64,000 nt of DNA from Burkholderia sp. NRF60-BP8 (GCF_001522585.2 NZ_CP013373.1:992001-1056000); one strand, 5' to 3'. Positions 54,424-64,000 are shown, numbered from the stretch's first letter. Notes: generated by a model from the sequence alone, not told the origin. Translations and numbers: made by a program.

Positions 54424-55128
54424 TTGGCTTTCCGAAACTTCTCCCCAGCACGATGCGCGACGTGGATCGTTGCGCTGATTGCCTGCGCACAAGCGGGCAC
54501 GGCCTGGTCCGCCGATGCGACCGCACCCGTCGCCGGTACGCGTCCGGCGGTCACGAGCCTGAGCGGCGGCGCGCAGCCGTCGGCATCGGCCGCGGCCGCG
54601 ACCGCGACGGACGCCGCTGCGCAAGGCAACGTCGCCGAACTGACGCAGATGCTGCACGACGGCCGGATCGTCGAGATGCGCACGACGTACAACGGCAGCT
54701 ACGGCGCGAGCCTGATGTTCGATCCGCGCGAGATGACGTACTACGTCGCGCTGTTCCAGGACAAGAACCTGTGGCGCGTGATCCGTTCGCAGGAAAAGAA
54801 TCGCGCGGAGATGGTGTACGCGAACTTCGTCCAGCAGACGACGCAGCTCGCCGATATCGAGATCCGCCGGACCGAGCTGCAGGCGCAGAAGGCCTTTCTC
54901 GAACGCGTGATCGCGCTGCAGGCGAATCGTGCGCAACAGTTGCAGGCCGACTTGAGCGTCGCGCGCAGCCAGCAGGCCGAAGTCGCGCAGCGGCAGAAGT
55001 CGGCGCAGGAGCAGGCACAAGCGCTGCAGGTCGAGAAGCGGGCTGCGCAACTGCAGTTGCGCGATCTGCAGGAGCAGGTGCGGCAACTCGAGAAGCAGAC
55101 CGAGACGGGGCTGCCCGCGCACAAGTAA
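54424..55128 (+). CDS. DUF2968 exported coiled-coil protein
   Basis: 234-aa protein with TTG start (GGAG nine bases upstream), signal peptide ending AQAGTAWSA, a Ser/Ala-rich spacer, a DUF2968 globular part (VAELTQMLHDGRIVEMRTTYNGSYGASLMFDPREMTYYVALFQDKNLWRVIRSQEKNRAEMVYANFVQQT) and a long C-terminal coiled coil rich in Gln (ANRAQQLQADLSVARSQQAEVAQRQ...QLQLRDLQEQVRQLEKQTE). Probably periplasmic; function unknown. Confidence 0.83.
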   Translation: MAFRNFSPARCATWIVALIACAQAGTAWSADATAPVAGTRPAVTSLSGGAQPSASAAAATATDAAAQGNVAELTQMLHDGRIVEMRTTYNGSYGASLMFDPREMTYYVALFQDKNLWRVIRSQEKNRAEMVYANFVQQTTQLADIEIRRTELQAQKAFLERVIALQANRAQQLQADLSVARSQQAEVAQRQKSAQEQAQALQVEKRAAQLQLRDLQEQVRQLEKQTETGLPAHK

Positions 55129-55159
55129 CGATTCGTCGAACGGACGGAGCGAGACGAGC

Positions 55160-55194
55160 AAAAACCCGGCGAAGATCGCTTCGCCGGGTTTTTT
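55160..55194. terminator. Bidirectional terminator
   Basis: AAAAACCCGGCGAA-GATCGC-TTCGCCGGGTTTTTT: perfect stem between converging genes, with A- and T-tracts on the two sides. Confidence 0.92.
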
Positions 55195-55206
55195 ATTGTG
55201 TGGGCG

Positions 55207-56151
55207 TCAGTGCGCGAACACGTCCGGCGCGTCGGTCACGCGACGGTGCGACAGTTGCGCCATCCAGTCGAAACCGGCCGCGGGCGGCGGCGCCGGGCGC
55301 GCGGGCTGCGTGGCGCGCAGCGCGTTCGCCATGGCAATCAACGTGACCGGATCGTCGAGCGAGTCGCGGGTATCGAGGGTGTCCGCCAGGTGCGGCGGCG
55401 GAGCGAGCCGATCGCGTGTGCCGGTGTGGGTCGCGCTGCGCTGGATCGACGGATGTGCGGCGAGCCGCGGCACGACCGGTGTGCGGGGCGGGGCTTCCGT
55501 TGCGTGTTGGCGGGTTGCCCGACGTGGCGAGGCAGGGCGGACGTTCCGCGCGTCGGCCGTCGCTTGCGGGTGAGACGGCGCGGGGCGAAGTGCGACGCGA
55601 TGCGTGGCTGGCGGCGACCCGGGCATGTTCGCGACAGGCATCGCCACGTTGCGCTGCGGCACGGCGTGCGTCGACGTACCCGGTTGCGCCGCAGCGGCGT
55701 GAATCGTGCCGGTCGATGTCGTGACGAGCTCGGCCGCACTGCCGGCTGCCCGAGTTGCGGACGCAGGACCGAACCCCGCGGGCGGGTCGTATGCGCCGAT
55801 CAGCCAGCCGATGATGCCGAGTGCGCCGATGCTCCAGCAGACGGCGTACATCGCGCGCTGATCGTGAGAGGCGCGTGCGCGACGGGCGGTTGCCGCGACC
55901 GGCGTGGCCGCCACCTCGACCGAAGCCGGCAACGATGCCACCGCGGGCAGCGGTTGCCATCGGCACGCGCGGTGTGGCCGGTCGACGTCGATGCAGGACG
56001 TCGTCAGTGTCGCGAGACAGGTCCTGCCGGGCCGCGTGCCGGGCGCACCAGGGAGTCGCCATTCGCGGCCGAACGGCGGGACGTGATCGAGCGGGGTGGC
56101 GCGCGGGCGGGCGAGCGCGCCCTCGACCGGGACGAGAGGCGATGGGGTCAT
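55207..56151 (-). CDS. Single-pass membrane protein with Pro/Ala-rich tail
   Basis: 314-aa protein. About 100 residues of basic N-terminal region, one membrane helix (MYAVCWSIGALGIIGWLIGAY), then a long Ala/Pro/Thr/His-rich presumably periplasmic tail ending PPPAAGFDWMAQLSHRRVTDAPDVFAH. No family recognised. The ATG at 56151 is chosen because the frame upstream of it is Arg/His-rich nonsense. Low-complexity composition makes the calling less sure. Confidence 0.6.
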   Translation of the reverse strand: MTPSPLVPVEGALARPRATPLDHVPPFGREWRLPGAPGTRPGRTCLATLTTSCIDVDRPHRACRWQPLPAVASLPASVEVAATPVAATARRARASHDQRAMYAVCWSIGALGIIGWLIGAYDPPAGFGPASATRAAGSAAELVTTSTGTIHAAAAQPGTSTHAVPQRNVAMPVANMPGSPPATHRVALRPAPSHPQATADARNVRPASPRRATRQHATEAPPRTPVVPRLAAHPSIQRSATHTGTRDRLAPPPHLADTLDTRDSLDDPVTLIAMANALRATQPARPAPPPAAGFDWMAQLSHRRVTDAPDVFAH

Positions 56152-56501
56152 GAACGGGGGCGCCGTGCGACACGGGCGACCGTGCGGCGCGGCGCGGAAA
56201 TGTCGTCGCAAATCCTGACATTGTGGTCGGCAGGCGAATGCAGATCGATCGGATCGATCTGATTCTCGAGTCCGTTTCGGGGCGACGTGTACGAGATGGA
56301 TACCGCGACGGTCATGACAGGGCGCCACAAGGCAAATGTCGGCTTGGCGTGGCATGATTCGCGAATCATGCCGGCGGCGCGCCGTTACGCGCCGCGCCGC
56401 CGGCGGGCAGCGATGCCCGTGCGCGCCGGCTCGGCTCGGCGCGTCGTGCATCGTCGGATTCATGCGGTGCGGTATGCGCCGTCCGAGCTGAGCGAGAAAA
56501 C
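56152..56501. other. Divergent promoter region, nothing else seen
   Basis: 350 bp between the divergent membrane-protein and transporter genes. An A/T-rich patch at 56220-56290 may hold promoters; a GC-rich inverted repeat (GCCGGCGGCGCG...CGCGCCGCCGGC, about 56370-56404) could be an attenuator or regulator site for the transporter. Confidence 0.45.
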
Positions 56502-57797
56502 ATGTCCACTGCATCCCCTGCCATCGCGCAGGAATCCAAAGTCCGCACCGTCTTCCGGGTCGTCAGCGGCAACTTCCTGGAAATGTACGACTTCATGGTC
56601 TACGGGTATTACGCGTCGGCCATCGCGAAAACGTACTTTCCGAGCGGCAACGCCTTCGCGTCGCTGATGCTGTCGCTGTCGGTATTCGGCGCGGGCTTCC
56701 TGATGCGGCCGGTCGGTGCGATCGTGCTCGGCGCGTATATCGACCATCACGGCCGCCGCAAGGGGCTGATCCTGACGCTCGGGCTGATGGCGATCGGCAC
56801 GCTCACGGTGGCCGCGATACCGGGGTACGCGACGATCGGCGTGCTGGCGCCGGTGCTCGTGCTGTTCGGCCGGTTGTTGCAAGGTTTCTCGGCGGGCGTC
56901 GAACTCGGCGGCGTGTCGGTCTACCTGTCGGAGATCGCGACGAAGGGCCACAAAGGGTTCTACACGTCGTGGCAGTCGGGGAGCCAGCAGGTGGCTGTGG
57001 TGTTCGCCGCGTTCGTCGGCGTCGTGCTGAACCGCGCGCTGCCGGTCGAGGAAATGACCGCGTGGGGCTGGCGCATTCCGTTCCTCATCGGCTGCCTGAT
57101 CGTGCCGTTCCTGTTCCTGATCCGCCGTTCGCTGAAGGAGACCGACGAATTTCTTGCAAAGCGTCACCGCCCGACGATGGGCGAGATCATGCGCTCGATG
57201 CTCGACAACTGGGGTGTCGTGGTGGCCGGCATGGGGATGGTGATCATGACGACGGTGTCGTTCTACATGATTACCGCCTATACGCCGACCTTCGGCAAGG
57301 AAGTGCTGCACCTGTCGTCGCTCGACGCGCTCGTCGTGACCGTCTGCGTCGGGATCTCGAACCTCGTGTGGCTGCCGCTGTCCGGTGCGCTGTCCGACCG
57401 CATCGGCCGCCGCCCCGTGCTGATCGCGTTCACCGTGCTGACGCTGCTGTCGGCTTATCCGGCCGTGCTGTGGCTCGTCGGCGATCCGTCGTTCCTGCGG
57501 CTGCTCGCGGTCGAGCTGTGGCTGTCGTTCCTGTACGCGTCGTACAACGGGGCGATGGTCGTCGCGCTGACCGAAGTGATGCCGCCCGACGTGCGTACGG
57601 CCGGCTTCTCGCTCGCGTACAGCCTGGCAACGACGATCGGCGGCTTCACGCCGGCGATCTCGACGCTGCTGATCCACCAGACGGGCAACAAAGCGGCGCC
57701 GGGGCTGTGGTTGAGCGTGGCCGCGATCTGCGGCTTGATCGCGACGCTCGTGCTCTATCGCACCGCCGACGCGCGCAACCAGTACAAGTCGGCCTGA
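56502..57797 (+). CDS. MFS tricarboxylate:H+ symporter, CitA/TcuC-like
   Basis: 431-aa 12-helix transporter of the MHS group. [36 protein letters not shown] in helix 1, [24 protein letters not shown] in loop 2-3 and [43 protein letters not shown] are typical for citrate and tricarballylate carriers. It should import citrate or a similar acid with protons. Monocistronic, ending at a strong terminator. Confidence 0.87.
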   Translation: MSTASPAIAQESKVRTVFRVVSGNFLEMYDFMVYGYYASAIAKTYFPSGNAFASLMLSLSVFGAGFLMRPVGAIVLGAYIDHHGRRKGLILTLGLMAIGTLTVAAIPGYATIGVLAPVLVLFGRLLQGFSAGVELGGVSVYLSEIATKGHKGFYTSWQSGSQQVAVVFAAFVGVVLNRALPVEEMTAWGWRIPFLIGCLIVPFLFLIRRSLKETDEFLAKRHRPTMGEIMRSMLDNWGVVVAGMGMVIMTTVSFYMITAYTPTFGKEVLHLSSLDALVVTVCVGISNLVWLPLSGALSDRIGRRPVLIAFTVLTLLSAYPAVLWLVGDPSFLRLLAVELWLSFLYASYNGAMVVALTEVMPPDVRTAGFSLAYSLATTIGGFTPAISTLLIHQTGNKAAPGLWLSVAAICGLIATLVLYRTADARNQYKSA

Positions 57798-57844
57798 CGG
57801 CGGCCGGTCCATCGCGTGGCGTCGGCCGCGCATCGCATCGCATC

Positions 57845-57873
57845 GAAAAAAGGGAGCGCCATGCGCTCCCTTT
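57845..57873. terminator. Bidirectional terminator
   Basis: AAAAAAGGGAGCGC-CAT-GCGCTCCCTTT between the converging transporter and TPR genes. Confidence 0.9.
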
Positions 57874-57884
57874 CTCGTTGACGG

Positions 57885-59720
57885 TCATGCCTCGCGCAGC
57901 ATGTCGGCCACCGCCTCCGCCACGTCGGGCCATGCGCCCGGCGCAGGCTGGCGGGCGATCCTGGCCTGCGGATACCACGGGCAGTCGTTTCCGGTGAACC
58001 AGCGCCAGTCGGGCGCGAACGGTAGCATGACCCACAGCGGCTTGCCGAGCGCGCCCGCGAGGTGCGCGACGGCCGTGTCGATCGTGACGATGCCGTCGAG
58101 GCGCTCGATCAGCGCCGCCGTATCGGCAAAGTCGTTCAGCCGGCCGTCGAGGCGATGCACGCGCGGATGCGCGTCGACGCGCACCCGTTCGTCGTCGGCC
58201 AGCGCGGGCTGCAGCACGATCCAGTCGATGTCAGGCAGCGCGAGCAACGGCGCGAGCGCGTCGAACGGCATCGAGCGGTTTTCCTGCGCCTGCCGGCGCC
58301 CCGACCATGCCAGGCCGAACTTGCGCTTCGACTGGCCGCCGAGCGACCCGCGAAAGCGCCGCCGGGCGCCGTCGGGCGCGTCGAGATAGCGCGAGCCGAC
58401 GATGTCTTCCGGCTGAAGCCCGAGCAGGAACGGCAGGCTCATCAGCGTGCAGCCGACGTCCGCGGCAGGCGGCTTCGCGGCGCCTTGCGCGACGAGCGTC
58501 ACGCGCCAGCGCGACGCGGCCGGCGTCAGTAGCGCGACGAGTTCCGGCTGGACTTCGAGCACGACGCGCGCGCAGCGTGCGCGGGCCAGCGGCACGAAGC
58601 GGACGAACTGCAGCGTGTCGCCGAACCCCTGTTCCGCGCGAATCAGCAACGTGCGCGACGCAATCGGCTCGCCCTGCCAGCGCGGCAGCGCGCCGAGCGA
58701 CGTCGCGCCGGGCGTCTCGTGGCGCGCTTCGTAGGCGGGCAGGCCGCGCGTGAAGTCGCGAAGCGTCAGCAGCGTGACCGCGCGATGCAGCCGCGCGAGC
58801 GTGAGATCGGGCGCGACGCGCAGCGCCTGGTCGAACGCGCGCAGCGCCATCTCGTGCGCGCCGAGCGCGTGATGCGCGTTGCCGAGATTCAGCCATGCGA
58901 GCCCGAACGACGGATCGAGCCCGACGGCGCGTTCGTAGTAGGGCAGCGCGTCGCGGTGGCGCGCCTGCGCGCAGAGGGCGTTCGCGAGCCCGAACAGCGC
59001 GAGCGGAAACGGCGGGTGCAGCGCGAGCGCGGCTTCGAAGGCGGCCGCCGCCTCGGCATGCCGGCCGACCGCGTCGAGCGTGTTGCCGAGATTGAAATGC
59101 GCGGCGACGAACCGCGGCTGCGCGGCGATCGCGGCCTGGAAGTGCGCGATCGCCTCGTCGGCGCGCCCCATCGCGCTCAGTGCCATCCCGAGGTTGTTGT
59201 GCGCGCCTGCATGCCCGGGCCGGAGCTCGAGCGCGCGACCGAACGCGGCGAGCGCGTCGTCGTGGCGGCCGAGCGCGTTCAGCGCGTTGCCGAGATTGTT
59301 GTGGATCGATGCGTCGTCGGGCGTGAGCTGTAGCGCGCGGCCGAAGGCGTCGATCGCATCGTCGTGACGCTGCACCGCCGCATAGGCGTTGCCGAGGTTG
59401 TAGTGCGCGAGCGGAAACTCGGGCGCGAGCGTCAGCGCGTTGCGAAAGCGGTCGATCGCTTCGTCGAGCCGGCCGAGCGCTTTCAGCGCGTTGCCGAGAT
59501 TGAGCTGCAGCGCGGCATCGTCCGGACGCAGCGCGACGGCGCGGCCGACGAGATCGGCGGCCTCGGCGTGCTGGCCCTGCTGGTGCCGCAGCACGCCGAA
59601 CAGGTGCAGCGCGTCGGCGTCGGCGGGGTTGGAGGCGAGCGCGTTGCGATAGCCGTGCTCGGCCTCGGCGAGGCGACCCGCGCGGTGCGCGGCGTACGCC
59701 CGGTCGAATGCGGAATCCAT
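57885..59720 (-). CDS. TPR protein with GT9-like glycosyltransferase domain
   Basis: 611-aa protein. About eight tandem tetratricopeptide repeats cover residues 1-310 (pattern ALxLNLGNALxALGRxDEAIxxFxxALxLxPxxxxAHxN). The C-terminal ~270 residues resemble a heptosyltransferase-like GT-B domain: RTLLIRAEQGFGDTLQFVRFVPLARARCARVVLEVQPEL...KFGLAWSGRRQAQENRSMPFDALAPLLAL...LDGIVTIDTAVAHLAGALGKPLWVMLPFAPDWRW. Such proteins are common in flagellar or O-glycosylation contexts, but no such genes lie nearby. ATG at 59720. Confidence 0.85.
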   Translation of the reverse strand: MDSAFDRAYAAHRAGRLAEAEHGYRNALASNPADADALHLFGVLRHQQGQHAEAADLVGRAVALRPDDAALQLNLGNALKALGRLDEAIDRFRNALTLAPEFPLAHYNLGNAYAAVQRHDDAIDAFGRALQLTPDDASIHNNLGNALNALGRHDDALAAFGRALELRPGHAGAHNNLGMALSAMGRADEAIAHFQAAIAAQPRFVAAHFNLGNTLDAVGRHAEAAAAFEAALALHPPFPLALFGLANALCAQARHRDALPYYERAVGLDPSFGLAWLNLGNAHHALGAHEMALRAFDQALRVAPDLTLARLHRAVTLLTLRDFTRGLPAYEARHETPGATSLGALPRWQGEPIASRTLLIRAEQGFGDTLQFVRFVPLARARCARVVLEVQPELVALLTPAASRWRVTLVAQGAAKPPAADVGCTLMSLPFLLGLQPEDIVGSRYLDAPDGARRRFRGSLGGQSKRKFGLAWSGRRQAQENRSMPFDALAPLLALPDIDWIVLQPALADDERVRVDAHPRVHRLDGRLNDFADTAALIERLDGIVTIDTAVAHLAGALGKPLWVMLPFAPDWRWFTGNDCPWYPQARIARQPAPGAWPDVAEAVADMLREA

Positions 59721-59850
59721 GACGCGAAAACTGGCGGAAAGCGCGTATTTTCCCACACCGCGCGGCGGGGGCGCGTATCGGCCGGTCGGCATATGGCCCC
59801 GTGACGCGGAGCGGCGTAGACTTGCAGAGTCGCGTGTCATCGAGGGTCTC

Positions 59851-61497
59851 ATGGCTGACACACTGTCCGATATCCCGCCCGTGCTGATCGTCGGCGCGGG
59901 GCCGACCGGCCTTGCCGCGGCGATGAGCCTCGCGCGGGCCCGCGTGCCGGTGCGCATCATCGATCGTCTCGTCGCGCCGGCGCCGTTTTCGCGTGCGATC
60001 GGCATCCAGGCGCGCACGCTCGAGCTGCTGGAGCAGCATCGTGCGGTCGAACCGTTTCTCGCGCTCGGCCATCGCGCGCATGCGGCCGAGCTGCATGCCG
60101 ACGGCCGCGTGATCGCACGGCTCGATTTCGATCCGCTGCAAACGCGCTATCCGTATCTGATGTTTCTCGACCAGAGCATCACCGAGCGGCTGCTCGCCGA
60201 ACACCTGGCCACGATGGGCGTGACCGTCGAACGCGGGACGACGCTGACCGCATGCGACGCGGGCGGCACGTCGCTCGACGTGACGCTGCGCCGCGCCGAC
60301 GGCCGCGACGAGTCGTTCACCCCGTCATACCTGATTGCCGCCGACGGCGCGCACAGCACGGTCAGGCATCTCCTCGGCCTCGGCTTTGCCGGGCATGCGT
60401 TCGAGCAGACTTTCCTGCTTGCCGATTTCGCGGCGATACCCGACTGGCCGGACGAGGAGATCCATCTGTTCACGACGCCCGCAGGCATCGCGGGGCTGTT
60501 TCCGATGGGAGGCGGCCGTTACCGGCTCGTGGCGGACCGGCCGCCCGGCAGCGGTGCGTCGCCCGACGCACCGGCTCCGTCGCTCGCGGAATGCGACGCG
60601 ATCATCCGCGCGCGCGTCGGCGCGTCGATCTCGCCAAGCGATCTCGCGTGGTCGTCCTATTTCCACCTGCACAGCCGGATGGTCGACCGGCTGCGTCATG
60701 GCCGCGTGTTCTTCGCGGGCGACGCCGCGCACGTCCACAGCCCGGCCGGCGCGCAGGGCATGAACACCGGCATTCAGGAGGCGTTCAACCTCGGCTGGAA
60801 GCTCGCGCGCGTCCTCGGCGCAGGCGCGCCCGAGCGGTTGCTCGACACGTATCACGCGGAGCGCCATCCGATCGAGCGCGACGTGTTGCGGCAGACCGGT
60901 TTCGTCACCCAGGTGGTCGAAGCCGAGCGTGGTGCGATGAAGCTGCTGCGCGATCATGTCGTGCCGCTGCTGGCGTCGTTCGGGCCGATGCGCGACGCGC
61001 TCAGGCGCACGGTGAGCGAGCTCGGCGTGCAGTATCGGAAGAGTCCGCTCACGCTCGAACGCGTGCTCGACGGCGGCCCGCGCGCGGGCGAGCGCGCGCC
61101 CGATGCGCTCGTGCACGTGCTGGACGGGCCGCTCGGTCGGGCGCCCGGCACGGCGCGGCTATACGATCTTCACGATCCGGCGAGTTTCACGCTGTTGCTG
61201 CTGGAAGAGCCGGTGAACACCGACGCCGGCGAAGTGCCGCCGATCCCGGCCGATGCGCAGGTGCTCGTGCAGGGGCTCGAACGGATCATGCCGGAAGCGG
61301 TGCGCGTGTGGCGCGTCGCCGATGCCGAAGGCGACGGTGCGGCGGGGCTCGCGCAGGAATACGGCCGCTCGCGGCCGTCGTTCTATCTGCTGCGGCCCGA
61401 CGGCTATGTCGCCGCGCGGGGGCGCACGGCGACCGACGCCAACGCGTTGCTGCGCCACTGCGAGAGCTGGTTCGCGGGCCTGTCGGTGTCTGCGTAG
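59851..61497 (+). CDS. FAD-dependent aromatic monooxygenase
   Basis: 548-aa flavoprotein hydroxylase of the PheA/TfdB/pentachlorophenol monooxygenase type. FAD-binding PPVLIVGAGPTGLAAAMSLARARVPVRIID (GxGxxG), the NADPH/FAD DG motif YLIAADGAHSTVRHLLGL, and the GD motif VFFAGDAAHVHSPAGAQGMNTGIQEAFNLGWKLA; C-terminal thioredoxin-like domain (EYGRSRPSFYLLRPDGYVAARG). Substrate not readable. The ATG at 59851 starts just before the FAD fold; the frame upstream is nonsense. Confidence 0.9.
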   Translation: MADTLSDIPPVLIVGAGPTGLAAAMSLARARVPVRIIDRLVAPAPFSRAIGIQARTLELLEQHRAVEPFLALGHRAHAAELHADGRVIARLDFDPLQTRYPYLMFLDQSITERLLAEHLATMGVTVERGTTLTACDAGGTSLDVTLRRADGRDESFTPSYLIAADGAHSTVRHLLGLGFAGHAFEQTFLLADFAAIPDWPDEEIHLFTTPAGIAGLFPMGGGRYRLVADRPPGSGASPDAPAPSLAECDAIIRARVGASISPSDLAWSSYFHLHSRMVDRLRHGRVFFAGDAAHVHSPAGAQGMNTGIQEAFNLGWKLARVLGAGAPERLLDTYHAERHPIERDVLRQTGFVTQVVEAERGAMKLLRDHVVPLLASFGPMRDALRRTVSELGVQYRKSPLTLERVLDGGPRAGERAPDALVHVLDGPLGRAPGTARLYDLHDPASFTLLLLEEPVNTDAGEVPPIPADAQVLVQGLERIMPEAVRVWRVADAEGDGAAGLAQEYGRSRPSFYLLRPDGYVAARGRTATDANALLRHCESWFAGLSVSA

Positions 61498-61505
61498 CCG
61501 GGAGG

Positions 61506-61757
61506 TCAGGCGGGCGCCGCGGCAGGGACGAGCGATGCGCGATGCGCGGCGACCGCATCGCGCACGATCGGCATCGCGCGTTGCCCGGCTTCGTTCGACG
61601 GATCGTCCAGCGCGGCGAGCAACGCGCGTCGCATCCGCGGCTCCCAGAAGCGCCGGATATGCTCGGCGATCCCGGTCAGCGCTTCGTCGCGATCGGGCAT
61701 CGATTCGAAGAATGCGCCGATCTGGTTGGCCATGTCGATCAGGTGGTCGTTGTCCAT
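61506..61757 (-). CDS. fdsD: Formate dehydrogenase delta subunit
   Basis: 83-aa protein MDNDHLIDMANQIGAFFESMPDRDEALTGIAEHIRRFWEPRMRRALLAALDD, the FdsD family: a small subunit of the soluble NAD-dependent molybdenum formate dehydrogenase (FdsGBACD). It starts 7 bp after the fdsA stop, so it is the last gene of the fds operon. Confidence 0.93.
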   Translation of the reverse strand: MDNDHLIDMANQIGAFFESMPDRDEALTGIAEHIRRFWEPRMRRALLAALDDPSNEAGQRAMPIVRDAVAAHRASLVPAAAPA

Positions 61758-61764
61758 TGCTGCC

Positions 61765-64000
61765 TCACTTGCCTGTCGTCACGGCGGCTGGCGCGGCGGC
61801 GCGGCGCTCGAGCAAGTCGAGCTGCTCCGAGTTGAAGCGCGCATATGCGCGCTGCCAGTCGGACGGCTGAGCCACCGGCATCACCTGCACGGCAGTCACC
61901 TTGTATTCGGGGCAGTTCGTCGCCCAGTCGGAGCTGTCCGTCGTGATCACGTTCGCGCCCGATTCGGGAAAGTGGAACGTGGTGTATACGACACCCGGCT
62001 GCATGCGCTCCGTCACGAGCGCGCGCAGCACCGTCTGCCCCGCGCGCGATTCGATGCCGACCCAGTCGCCGGTGCGGATTCCGCGATCCTCCGCGTCGTG
62101 CGGATGGATCTCGAGGCGATCCTCTTCGTGCCACCGCACGTTTTCGGTCCGGCGCGTCTGCGCGCCGACGTTGTATTGCGACAGGATGCGGCCCGTCGTC
62201 AGGATCAGCGGATAGCGCTGCGTGACCTTCTCCGGCGTTGGAATGAACTTGGTGATCACGAACCGGCCCTTGCCGCGCACGAACGTGTCGATGTGCATGG
62301 TCGGCGTGCCTTCCGGCGCATGTTCGTTGCACGGCCACTGGATGCTGCCGAGCGCGTCGAGCTTGTCGTACGACACGCCCGAGAAGGTCGGCGTGAGCCG
62401 TGCGATCTCGTCCATGATTTCCGACGGATGCGTGTAGTGCATGTCGTAGCCGAGCGCCTGCGACAGCAGCAGCGTGACTTCCCAGTCCGCGTAGCCCGCG
62501 AGCGGCGGCATCACCTTGCGCACGCGCGAGATCCGGCGTTCCGCGTTCGTGAACGTGCCGTCCTTCTCGAGGAACGTCGAGCCCGGCAGCAGCACGTGCG
62601 CGTATTTCGCGGTTTCGTTCAGGAAGATGTCCTGCACGACGATGCATTCCATCGCCGACAGCGCGGCCGCGACATGCTGCGTGTTCGGATCCGACTGGAC
62701 GATGTCCTCGCCCTGGCAGTAAAGCCCCTTGAAGCTGCCGTCGAGTGCCGCATCGAACATGTTCGGGATGCGCAATCCGGGCTCCGGCTGCAGCGTGGCT
62801 GCCCACGCCTGCTCGAACTGCGTGCGCACGACTGCGTCGCCGATGTGGCGGTAGCCGGGCAGTTCGTGCGGGAACGAGCCCATGTCGCAGGAACCCTGCA
62901 CGTTGTTCTGGCCGCGCAGCGGATTGACGCCGACGCCTTCGCGGCCGACGTTGCCGGTCGCCATCGCGAGGTTCGCGATGCCCATCACCGTCGTCGAGCC
63001 CTGCGCGTGTTCGGTCACGCCCAGCCCATAATAGATCGCGGCGTTGCCGCCCGTTGCGTACAGGCGCGCGGCGGCGCGTACCAGCTCGGCCGGCACGCCC
63101 GTCACGTCCGCTGTCGCCTCGGGCGAATTGTCGGCCTGCGCGACGAAGTCGCGCCATTGCTCGAACGCGCGCGTCTCGCAGCGCTCGGCGACGAACGCGT
63201 CGGCCACCAGCCCTTCGGTGACGATCACGTGCGCCAGTGCATTGACGATCGCGACGTTGGTGCCCGGACGCAACTGCAGGTGGTGCGTGGCCTTCACGTG
63301 CGGGCCGTCGACCACGTCGATGCGGCGCGGGTCGATCACGATCAGCTTCGCGCCTTCGCGCACGCGCCGCTTCAGCCGCGAGCCGAATACCGGGTGGCCG
63401 TCGGTCGGGTTCGCGCCCATCACGACGATCACGTCGGCCTGGCCGACCGATGCGAACGTCTGCGTGCCGGCCGATTCGCCGAGCGTCGCCTTGAGGCCAT
63501 AGCCGGTCGGCGAGTGGCACACGCGTGCGCAGGTATCGACGTTGTTGTTGCCGAATGCGGCGCGCACGAGCTTCTGCACGAGATAGGTTTCCTCGTTCGT
63601 GCAGCGCGACGACGTGATGCCGCCGATCGAATCGCGGCCGTACTTCTGCTGCAGCTTGCGGAATTGCGTCGCCGCGTAGGTGAGGGCTTCGTCCCAGCTC
63701 ACTTCGCGCCACGGGTCGGTGATCTTCTCGCGGATCATCGGCTTCGTGATGCGGTCCTTGTGCGTCGCATAGCCCCACGCGAAGCGTCCCTTCACGCATG
63801 CGTGGCCTTCGTTCGCGAGACCGTTCTTGTGCGGCGTCATGCGCACGACCTGCGTGCCTTTCATCTCGGCCTTGAACGAGCAGCCGACGCCGCAGTACGC
63901 GCAGGTCGTGATCACCGAGTGCTCGGCCTGCCCGAGCTGCACGACGGATTTTTCCTGCAGCGTGGCCGTCGGGCAGGCTGCCACGCACGCGCCGCACGAC
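61765..64000 (-). CDS. fdsA: NAD-dependent formate dehydrogenase alpha subunit (partial)
   Basis: Molybdenum bis-MGD catalytic subunit oxidising formate to CO2. The 5' end lies beyond the right edge: at the edge the frame reads SCGACVAACPTATL, a ferredoxin-like Cys cluster, so the Met just after it is internal. Visible next: CAYCGVGCSFKAEMKG...GHACVKGRFAWGY ([4Fe-4S]), the active-site Cys in ARVCHSPTG (Cys instead of selenocysteine), molybdopterin segments GANPTDGHPVFG, RGQNNVQGSCDMG and the C-terminal MopB domain (LILTTGRILSQYNVGAQTRR). Operon with fdsD. Confidence 0.94.
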   Translation of the reverse strand, partial: SCGACVAACPTATLQEKSVVQLGQAEHSVITTCAYCGVGCSFKAEMKGTQVVRMTPHKNGLANEGHACVKGRFAWGYATHKDRITKPMIREKITDPWREVSWDEALTYAATQFRKLQQKYGRDSIGGITSSRCTNEETYLVQKLVRAAFGNNNVDTCARVCHSPTGYGLKATLGESAGTQTFASVGQADVIVVMGANPTDGHPVFGSRLKRRVREGAKLIVIDPRRIDVVDGPHVKATHHLQLRPGTNVAIVNALAHVIVTEGLVADAFVAERCETRAFEQWRDFVAQADNSPEATADVTGVPAELVRAAARLYATGGNAAIYYGLGVTEHAQGSTTVMGIANLAMATGNVGREGVGVNPLRGQNNVQGSCDMGSFPHELPGYRHIGDAVVRTQFEQAWAATLQPEPGLRIPNMFDAALDGSFKGLYCQGEDIVQSDPNTQHVAAALSAMECIVVQDIFLNETAKYAHVLLPGSTFLEKDGTFTNAERRISRVRKVMPPLAGYADWEVTLLLSQALGYDMHYTHPSEIMDEIARLTPTFSGVSYDKLDALGSIQWPCNEHAPEGTPTMHIDTFVRGKGRFVITKFIPTPEKVTQRYPLILTTGRILSQYNVGAQTRRTENVRWHEEDRLEIHPHDAEDRGIRTGDWVGIESRAGQTVLRALVTERMQPGVVYTTFHFPESGANVITTDSSDWATNCPEYKVTAVQVMPVAQPSDWQRAYARFNSEQLDLLERRAAAPAAVTTGK

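Noticed and set aside
63940..63984. Met at 63984 as the start of the formate dehydrogenase alpha subunit
   Set aside because: The frame continues upstream with SCGACVA, part of a Cys cluster, to the window edge, so the Met is internal and the gene is partial.

Overview
This window is a piece of a high-GC betaproteobacterial chromosome, almost certainly Burkholderia and most like the Burkholderia cepacia complex. The reasons are codon usage with strong GC3, an OmpC-like Burkholderia porin, the rpoZ-spoT and yicC-gmk neighbourhoods, and many housekeeping genes with Burkholderia-type sequence. The assignment is by recognition only; no search was run.

Left flank (1-7318): a YXWGXW-repeat secreted protein and a tiny lipoprotein, a ClC chloride/proton antiporter, LPS heptosyltransferase I (waaC), an MHS-family MFS transporter, a TonB_C-like lipoprotein and small exported or unknown proteins. 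At 7271-7308 lies a minus-strand terminator that appears to have belonged originally to the tRNA-Ser gene now 14 kb away.

Integrated element (7319-21502, about 14.2 kb): bounded by a 15-bp direct repeat, one copy being the 3' end of tRNA-Ser(UGA). It carries a P4-type tyrosine integrase, an AlpA-like excisionase, a lambda-O-like replication protein whose gene contains six 17-bp iterons followed by an A-rich tract (a lambda-style origin), a baseplate hub protein, a Gp138-like spike, a DUF2280 protein and many small unknown genes. It also has a cluster of palindromes (18203-18435) and a 78-nt structured RNA flanked by two complementary repeats, arranged like the P4 CI / P1 C4 antisense-RNA immunity circuit. 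No capsid, portal or large terminase gene is present, so it is either a pared-down prophage or a phage satellite carrying tail-tip genes.

Core block (21489-32617): tRNA-Ser, hemW-rdgB-rph, yicC-gmk-rpoZ-spoT, three identical tRNA-Arg(ACG), greB, a porin, a candidate sRNA and a cold-shock gene with a long leader.

Right part (32707-64000): an exonuclease/GIY-YIG fusion, exported chorismate mutase, a Fur-box-linked small gene, a DUF2946 + TonB-receptor pair followed by a decayed sialidase-like pseudogene, tRNA-Thr, fbp, pepN, a DUF4136 lipoprotein, a GDT1-type Mn exporter under a yybP-ykoY Mn2+ riboswitch, a purine-salvage/catabolism cluster (xdhC, adenine deaminase, guaD), dsbB, a GntR-amidase operon, a class-I glutamine amidotransferase-like hydrolase, DUF2968, a CitA/TcuC-like transporter, a TPR-glycosyltransferase-like protein, an FAD monooxygenase, and fdsD-fdsA of an NAD-linked formate dehydrogenase (fdsA runs off the right edge).
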